Shown here piece after piece: positions 58,293 through 64,000 of a stretch of DNA of 64,000 bases (within the stretch, counting starts at the first letter, position 1; each line of letters begins with the position of its first letter). Location: contig NC_134535.1 in the NCBI RefSeq assembly GCF_050624435.1, forward strand, positions 122,933,731 to 122,997,730, read 5' to 3'. Below the pieces are notes generated by a model. The model was not told where the DNA came from, ran no database searches, and was given only the letters and a program-made list of their open reading frames with translations. This stretch comes from Tenrec ecaudatus. Taxonomy: Eukaryota; Chordata; Mammalia; Afrosoricida; Tenrecidae. The position numbers and the translations under genes were made by a program.

Positions 58293-58508
58293 TTTTATTA
58301 TTCTGCTTTAATTGTTCACAGTAGTTAGAGAGTAAAGTTTTCAGTTTCCCTATTTTGTTCTCTGACATATTTCTGAAAGCGCTATGCTCTCTTGAGATGT
58401 TGTTATACATCTCTAGACATGACGTCACATTTCTCTGCAGCTGTTCCAGGAGAGTGGGTGGGCGTTCCGATGCGGTTCTGTTATTGCACTGAATGTATTT
58501 CTGGAAAT
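58293..58508 (-). pseudogene. Receptor pseudogene, stalk exon
   Basis: The acceptor is TTCACTCTAG and the donor AAAA|GTAAGT. The fully open 216-nt exon is exactly as long as CLEC12B exon 3. It begins YFQKYIQCNN and ends SNYCEQLKQNNK; the CEQL cysteine sits at the same residue as CQQL in CLEC12B. The middle (EQLQRNVTS) resembles the human CLEC12A stalk (EELQRNISL). Several N-x-S/T sequons remain. Confidence 0.85.
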
Positions 58509-58644
58509 CTAGAGTGAACACAGGGAGATTAACTAAAGGTCAAAGAGCTTTCTTCTCTATTCTATGAACTCACAGTATCACGTTGGTGATATTTTAATTT
58601 AGTGAACTGTACATTTTTAAAAGATAGGAACATAATGATAAGGT

Positions 58645-59045
58645 ATTAATTTTATGAATGACTACGGGTTGATGAATAGCCTCCCAAAAGATACATTTAG
58701 TCCTGGTTCCTGTGACTTTATTGGAAAAATAATATGTTTTCAGCTGGAATTAATTAACATAAAGTCATAGTAGAGTAAGGGTGATCTTATACAATATGTT
58801 AGTGCCCTCAGAGCAGAGAGAAAAGGTGAAGACATAGGCAAAGTCTTAGTTCCGCTGCCACAAGCCAAAGAACACAAGGGGCCATCCGACGGTGGGTGAA
58901 ATAAAGCAGAAGTCCTGGTCCTGAATGTTTCAGAGAGTGCCTGACCTTGCCAACATTGATTTCAGATTTCCAGCCGGTGGGACTTTGAGAGAATGGCTTT
59001 CTCTTGACTAGTCCTCGAGTTTGTGGTGTTTTGCTACTGCGCCCT
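58645..59045 (+). mobile_element. MLT1-like LTR
   Basis: GAATAGCCTCCCAAAAGATA, GCTGCCACAAGCCAAAGAAC, GATTTCAGATTTCCAGCC and TTTGTGGTGTTTTGCTACTG are in the order of MLT1 LTRs. Confidence 0.65.
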
Positions 59046-59244
59046 TATGAAAGGAATGCATAAGCATCTCAGACCAAACTTGATTCAGCGTAAATATATA
59101 GTTCTCTTAAATTGAGTGGCAATTCCTTCTTTAAGGAAATGCTCAAGTCAGTTTAAGAAGTCTATAAGAATATAAATAAGCAACATGAAGAAAATGCTAA
59201 GCATCCCATGTCACTAAGGAGTTCAAAATTAAATTATAATAAGA

Positions 59245-59640
59245 TTGAATTCATGTGACCTGTTAGAAAGGGGAAAATCATAAACATTGACAAAAGCAAA
59301 TCCTGGGAGGATGTGGGGCAATAGGAGCTGGAATTCACTGCTGGTGGGCATGTAAAATGGTAGCGGCACTGACGAGGCCAGCTTTGATCCTTTGCACAAA
59401 ACTAAGTAAAAGGTCACCATATGGTTCCACAGTCATGTTCCTAGGCATCTCCGCAACCAAATGAATTGAAAATGTATGTTCACCCAAAACACTGCATACA
59501 AATGTTTAAAGCAGCTATAAACATTGCCCCCAGTTACAGGAATCCCGTAGATGCCCTTCAATAGAATGGATAAACAAGCTATGATGTATGCGTACAGTGA
59601 AAAATGATTCAGTAATACAAACAAAGGAGTGGTCAAGTGG
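59245..59640 (+). mobile_element. Old L1 ORF2 end
   Basis: GGGAGGATGTGGGGCAATAG, GGTGGGCATGTAAAATGG, TTTAAAGCAGCTATAAAC and CTTCAATAGAATGGATAAAC are standard L1 landmarks. Confidence 0.75.
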
Positions 59641-60847
59641 TGCAGACATGGACATCACTGAACTGAATAGTATTCAGAGCAAAAAAAAAAAAAGGACTGG
59701 AAGTTTGGAACCCATCCTGTTTGAGTCCATCTCTATGACATCTGGGAAAGGAATACTGTAGAGGAAATGAAAAAGGTCCGAGGTGGCAGGAGTTTGGAAG
59801 GTGAGAAGCGAATAAAGAATTGGTGGAGTTCAGGGCATTTTTAGGACAGAGGTGATTCTGCATGATGCAGTGTTGTGAACACACTACATTATGCATTTGC
59901 CAAAACCCCTAGACGAATACAACACAAAGCATGAACCATTACGTGGACTATGATCATGTGCCAATAGCCATTAATCAATTGTAACAAATATGCCACATTG
60001 ATGTAAGATATTATTAACAGGAGGGACCTAATTCAGCAGGCGAGGGCTTGTGAGAACTTTTTGAACAGTTTATAAATCAAAAAATAAAATCTTAAGACAC
60101 ACTTGGGAGACCAGGAGGAGTCAGAATTTATTGACCAGGAATTTCATGTAGAGATATAACCATATTCTAACAATTATGGTCCACATCAAATAAAATGAAT
60201 TATGGTCCACAAAAAATAAAAGAATCATGATTCTAAGACCACTTACAAAAATTTACGATCTCCCTATTAATGAATCTAATAATAAAAATCCAGCTTTAAA
60301 GGCTGACTCTTGTTCCTTTACTGGATAGACCCTGACTTCAATTTTGTAATTTTCAAATGGAATCTTATAATGATTAAGTGAGATCTCTGGGCATTGAGGA
60401 AATGCTGAATCTTATTGTTAAATTTCTCCTCCCCCCCCCACCCCCTGAAACATTTCTATTCACCATGGAAGGGAGAGTATTTCCCACTAAGCCGCCAGGT
60501 TTCAGGGGAGATGCTCTCAAAATATAGAGTGGTTAAAATGTTAACTTTAAATTTCCAAAGAATTTAATCATGCCTGAAACAGTACATTATTACAAGGCTG
60601 AGAAGATGGTCAGGACAGAGAAGTAAACATAATGCTTGGGTAGCACAAGTGGTCTGTGATTGCCTGGCAACACAATGGTCACTAGTTTAAGACTATCCAG
60701 CAGCTTCAAGAAAGAGCCATAGAGATCGGCTTCTGTGAAGATTACAACCAAGAAAATCCTTGGGCGAAGATCTACCCTGCAGCCCATGGAGATGCCATGG
60801 GTTAGGGAGCCACAGGAAGACAGCTCCAACAAGAATAATACCAAAAG

Positions 60848-60855
<8 letters not shown>

Positions 60856-60886
<31 letters not shown>

Positions 60887-61925
60887 ATTAGGGGCTCATA
60901 CAACTCTTATCACAATCCATACATACATCCATTGTGTAAAGCACATTTGTACATTCATTGCCCTCATCATTCTCAAAACATTTGCTCTCCACTTAAGCCC
61001 CTGACATCAGGTCCTCATTGTCCTTCCTCTCTCTGCCTCTCCCTCCCTCATGAACCCTTGATAATTTATAAATTATTATTTTGTCATATCTTGCACTGTC
61101 TGACGTCTCCCTTCACCCACTTTTCTGTTGTCCATCCCCCAGGGAGGAGGTTATATGTAGGCAGATCCTTGTAATCAGTTTCCCCTTTCCAACCCCACCC
61201 TCTCTCCATCTTCCCGGTATTGCCACTCTGACCGCTGGACCTGAAGGGATCATCCACCCTGGATTCCCTATGTTTCCAGTTCCTATCTGTACCAGTGTAC
61301 ATGCTGCGGTCTAGCCAGATTTGTAAGATAAAATTGGGATCATGATAGTGTTGTGGGTGTGGGGGGGGGTGGGGAGGAAGCATTTAGGAACTATAGGAAA
61401 GTTGTATGTTTCATCATTGCTACACTACACCCAGACTGGCTCATCTGCTCCCTGTGACCCTTCCATAAGGGGATGTCCAATTGCCTACAGATGGGGGGTC
61501 TCCACTCCGCCCTCCCCCTCATTCACAATGATATGATTTTTGTTCTGATGATGCCTGATACCTGATCCCTTCAACACCACGTGATCACACAGGCTGGTAT
61601 GTGGGCTTTGTTGCTTCTGAGCTAGAAGGCCACTTGTTTACCTTCAAGCCTCTAAGACCCCAAAGGCTATATCTTTTGATAGCCAGGCACCATAAGCTTT
61701 CTTCATCACATATGCTTATGCACCCATTTGTCTTCAGCGATTGTGTCGGGAAGGTGAGTTTAATAGAGCAAAGTGTTCCTGCATTGAGGGAGTACTTGAG
61801 TGGAGAACCAATGTCCATCTGCTACCTTAATACTAAATCTGTACATATATGCACATAGATCTATTTCCACATCCTCATATATATTTACTATGTACATGCC
61901 TATATTTAAACTTCTATAAATGCCC
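60856..61925 (-). mobile_element. Young L1 3' region next to an (AT)n tract
   Basis: It begins TTTTATTAGGGGCTCATACA after about 14 AT units and runs about 1.05 kb to AAATGCCCTTTACCTCC. It is the cleanest copy of the long L1 3' end in minus orientation and contains GGTATGTGGGCTTTGTTGCT and TTTTGATAGCCAGGCACCAT. Confidence 0.85.
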
Positions 61926-62758
61926 TTTACCTCCTAGCTCTTGCAAAGGTGTATTTCAATGAGCTTGAGACCTCATTTCTTAGATATAAAACAACTTGCT
62001 GATAAGAATGAACAGATTTGCTTCTCCTTATAAAGACACTTTGCCTTTGATATTAAAATTATACTGGTACTTACACATTTTTCATTTAATAATAAAAATA
62101 TACAAAGCATAAATAAACCATAGTTTATATCCTTACAGTATTCTGGAGTAATGAGACTCTGTCCTCCACTTATTTTACTAGTACCAGGCATAAGTATGGA
62201 AGTTATATAAAATAAATATTGTTTTGTAGTTATAATCTGAAAGGACAGTAATATAGAACCAGATTACATTCACATAATAATAATTATTATTATTATAATT
62301 CACTGGATAATAATCTATTATCCAGCAGCTTTTATCAGGAGATAAAAATCAGTTGTTAGAAAACCAGAAGAAAAAAGAATCAAGATAATGAAATGATGTT
62401 TAGAAAGATGTTTACAAATGAGCAGAAGAAGGGGAAAAGAGTCACAAAAATGTAGTATTTATCAAATGAATGAAAACTTTCAGGGTGTTAATGAATATCA
62501 CATTTATTGCATTTATTTAATAACTTTTAGAAGAAAATGGACTACATTACACCCTTTACTATTATTCTTCTGATGTATGATCATCACTGAGATGATTTTT
62601 ATTTAAAAGTATTCTCAACAGAAAGATCAATGTGATCTAAGTATGTAGAAATAAACCCTGTTTTCCTGGAAATTTTGTATGATGATGCATCAGAATCTGG
62701 ATTCATTCGTGATGTGTCTAATAAAATCAATGAAACAACAGAGGAAGTGGAAGCTTAC
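61926..62758. other. Pseudogene intron, AT-rich
   Basis: No further element is recognised. A short ATAATAATTATTATTATTAT stretch near 62277-62297 is self-complementary. Confidence 0.4.
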
Positions 62759-62857
62759 ACATTAACCCCAGGGTTCCCAGTCCAGCCAGAACGATGAGGT
62801 GAAGCACAAGCGAAACACAAGCGACCTGGCACCATACTCGTGAGGGGGCTTTCTGTC
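62759..62857 (-). pseudogene. Receptor pseudogene, transmembrane exon
   Basis: The acceptor is CTTATAG and the donor ATGT|GTAAGC. The open 99-nt exon encodes QKAPSRVWCQ and a hydrophobic run ending in GLGTLGLM. Length and both phases equal CLEC12B exon 2, and APS..W at the start is typical of CLEC1A/12A/12B. Confidence 0.85.
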
Positions 62858-63145
62858 CTATAAGAGAACAGGAAAAAGAATAAATAGCATGAAGCAACAC
62901 CTTCATTCCAAGCTCCTCTTCCCAATCTGCTGTCCTGCAGAGTATGAAATATTGGAATTTTTAAAATTTATTTTAAAATTTATTTTAAAATGCTTAACAT
63001 GTCAAGTCAAATAGTCCTCATTGTAGTCAGCCAACTTGAATACGATTCTATCATCATACCCAGCAGTAAACACACAATTTATGTACGTGTGCTTTTCTAA
63101 CAAGTTATGAATATTGTTATGGTTACTTTCTTTTTTATATTTAAT

Positions 63146-63172
<27 letters not shown>
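63146..63172. repeat. (TC)n microsatellite
   Basis: About 13 perfect CT units lie between exon 2 of the pseudogene and the window end. Confidence 0.9.
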
Positions 63173-63176
<4 letters not shown>

Positions 63177-63525
63177 CCAGCCTATCTTCCTAATCCTGTT
63201 CTCATTGGTTCACTATTCCAAGTTAGGCTTTTCATCTACAGGTAACTGGTGTTGACCGCCTGCTAGAAATCCTTCTTTCTCAAATGGGTGGTGAAATGAA
63301 TTCCTTTATGTGAAATTTTGCCTTGGTTCTTTGGAAAAAGAGCTTGAGGGATCGTTCCACTAAATTCCATCAGGTTATCGTTGCCCTAGTTTCTACCCCA
63401 TAGGGTAGGTTGTACCCAGCTTGGTGTTTCCTAAGAAACCATAAACAACTTCATATTTTGTCTGGAAGTGGCCTGAAGCCTGTCCTGTGATTGGTATACT
63501 TCTTAGAGGGAATGGTCAATGCACC

Positions 63526-63582
63526 ATGCAAATGAAATAACTATGGACTATGCAAATTGGGTGACTATCCTATTATGCAAAT
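63526..63582. promoter_or_regulatory. Three evenly spaced octamer motifs
   Basis: ATGCAAAT occurs perfectly at 63526-63533, 63550-63557 and 63575-63582, spaced 24 and 25 bases apart. OCT factors bind this motif. It could be part of an LTR enhancer or of the receptor pseudogene's old upstream region; the sequence does not decide. Confidence 0.45.
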
Positions 63583-64000
63583 GACATCTGTGTCCTCCCA
63601 AGAAGGCATGGCCAGTTTGTGGCCCACTTTGGTGAGAATGTCCATGCCTTGAAATTGACAAGGGGTGGTGCATCTGAGGAAGCAGGCTTCAAAAAGTGCT
63701 TAGAATAATTTTGTTCCCTTTTAATTTAATTTTCCATAAACTATTTGAAGACCCCTTATACATATTCAGGCAGTTTCACACCTTTTTCAGACATCAGGAA
63801 GCAGGAAGCAGAAGAAGCTGAAAGATACAGAAGAATGATGGTAAAAAGCAAAAAGCAGAGAGGGTAAAGGACTACTGAAAAAGCACAGTAACATCAAGGC
63901 TGTAATACTGCAGAGCACAGGAGCCTGAAGGAGCCCAGGGAAGAGCTGTTGACCACAGGCCGTGGGGCTGAGACGAGAGGAGGGAACCTAGAGAAGTGTC

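Larger units (their letters stand above)
50588..62857 (-). pseudogene. CLEC12A/CLEC12B/CLEC1A-like lectin receptor pseudogene (five exons)
   Basis: Read on the minus strand, exons lie at 62857-62759, 58508-58293, 54595-54465, 51651-51545 and 50738-50588, each with GT-AG sites and the family phases 1,1,0,2. Lengths are 99, 216, 131, 107 and 151 nt, against 99, 216, 155, 116 and 151 for CLEC12B exons 2-6. The parts are transmembrane segment, stalk, then three lectin-domain exons ending YICEKK. Exon 5 has two in-frame TAG codons, both where CLEC12B has conserved tryptophans. Several disulfide cysteines are missing in exons 4 and 6. The first exon, which would carry any ITIM, was not found up to 64000. 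The membrane segment is as close to human CLEC1A as to CLEC12B; strand suits CLEC1A, stalk length suits CLEC12B. It probably no longer encodes a receptor. Confidence 0.85.

Noticed and set aside
63783..63797. Minus-strand ATGTCTGAAAAAG as exon 1 of the receptor pseudogene
   Set aside because: It starts MSEK like CLEC12B (MSEE), but the frame ends after twelve residues, there is no ITIM and no fitting donor. Probably coincidence.
1..64000. CRISPR arrays, operons or bacterial-type features
   Set aside because: The window is mammalian; the repeats are SINEs, LINEs, LTRs and DNA transposons, and no array of equal repeats and spacers exists.
1..64000. tRNA genes
   Set aside because: The tRNA-like stretches seen are AfroSINE heads; no intact cloverleaf with both promoter boxes was found by eye.

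Overview
This 64 kb window is mammalian nuclear DNA, and almost certainly afrotherian. It carries AfroSINE-type tRNA-derived SINEs, RTE/BovB-like LINE copies ending in (AAC)n, L1 copies with a very long non-coding 3' end, MaLR/ERVL-type LTRs and MIR. A hAT element of the SPIN/URR1 type, with a perfect 8-bp target duplication, points to tenrecs (possibly Echinops), since tenrecs are the afrotherians I recall as carrying SPIN. The species call is inference.

Only one functional-looking protein gene is visible: CLEC12B on the + strand, six coding exons from 8245 to 20672. Exon sizes are 88, 99, 216, 155, 116 and 151 nt and splice phases are consistent. The conceptual product is a 274-residue type II C-type lectin-like inhibitory receptor with an intact ITIM, so the window lies in the CLEC (myeloid) part of the NK receptor gene complex.

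A second, unexpected locus lies on the - strand between 50588 and 62857. Five exons of a CLEC12A/CLEC12B/CLEC1A-type receptor keep the family splice phases, and three exon lengths match CLEC12B exactly. Two conserved tryptophan codons of the lectin fold are TAG stops and several disulfide cysteines are gone. I read it as a decayed receptor pseudogene; its first exon is not found and probably lies past 64000. No CLEC9A exon was recognised between the two loci, where human has that gene.

Layout. 1-8.1 kb: L1 and RTE fragments, an old LTR and a Tc1/mariner-like MITE. 8.1-20.7 kb: CLEC12B, its introns filled with L1, MIR, AfroSINE, RTE and a solo LTR. 20.7-32 kb: a dead mariner with a hAT nested inside, an RTE copy split by a young L1, a possible processed pseudogene and a longer hAT copy. 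32-41 kb: a long RTE copy interrupted by a retroposon, then two head-to-tail L1 copies at one target site. 41-50 kb: LTR-rich, including a two-LTR MaLR-type element of about 2.5 kb. 50.5-63 kb: the receptor pseudogene with repeats in its introns. 63-64 kb: a CT repeat and three evenly spaced octamer motifs.

Most other open frames lie inside repeats or AT-rich DNA and have no splice or family support. All repeat assignments were made by eye, so repeat edges are approximate unless target duplications are stated.
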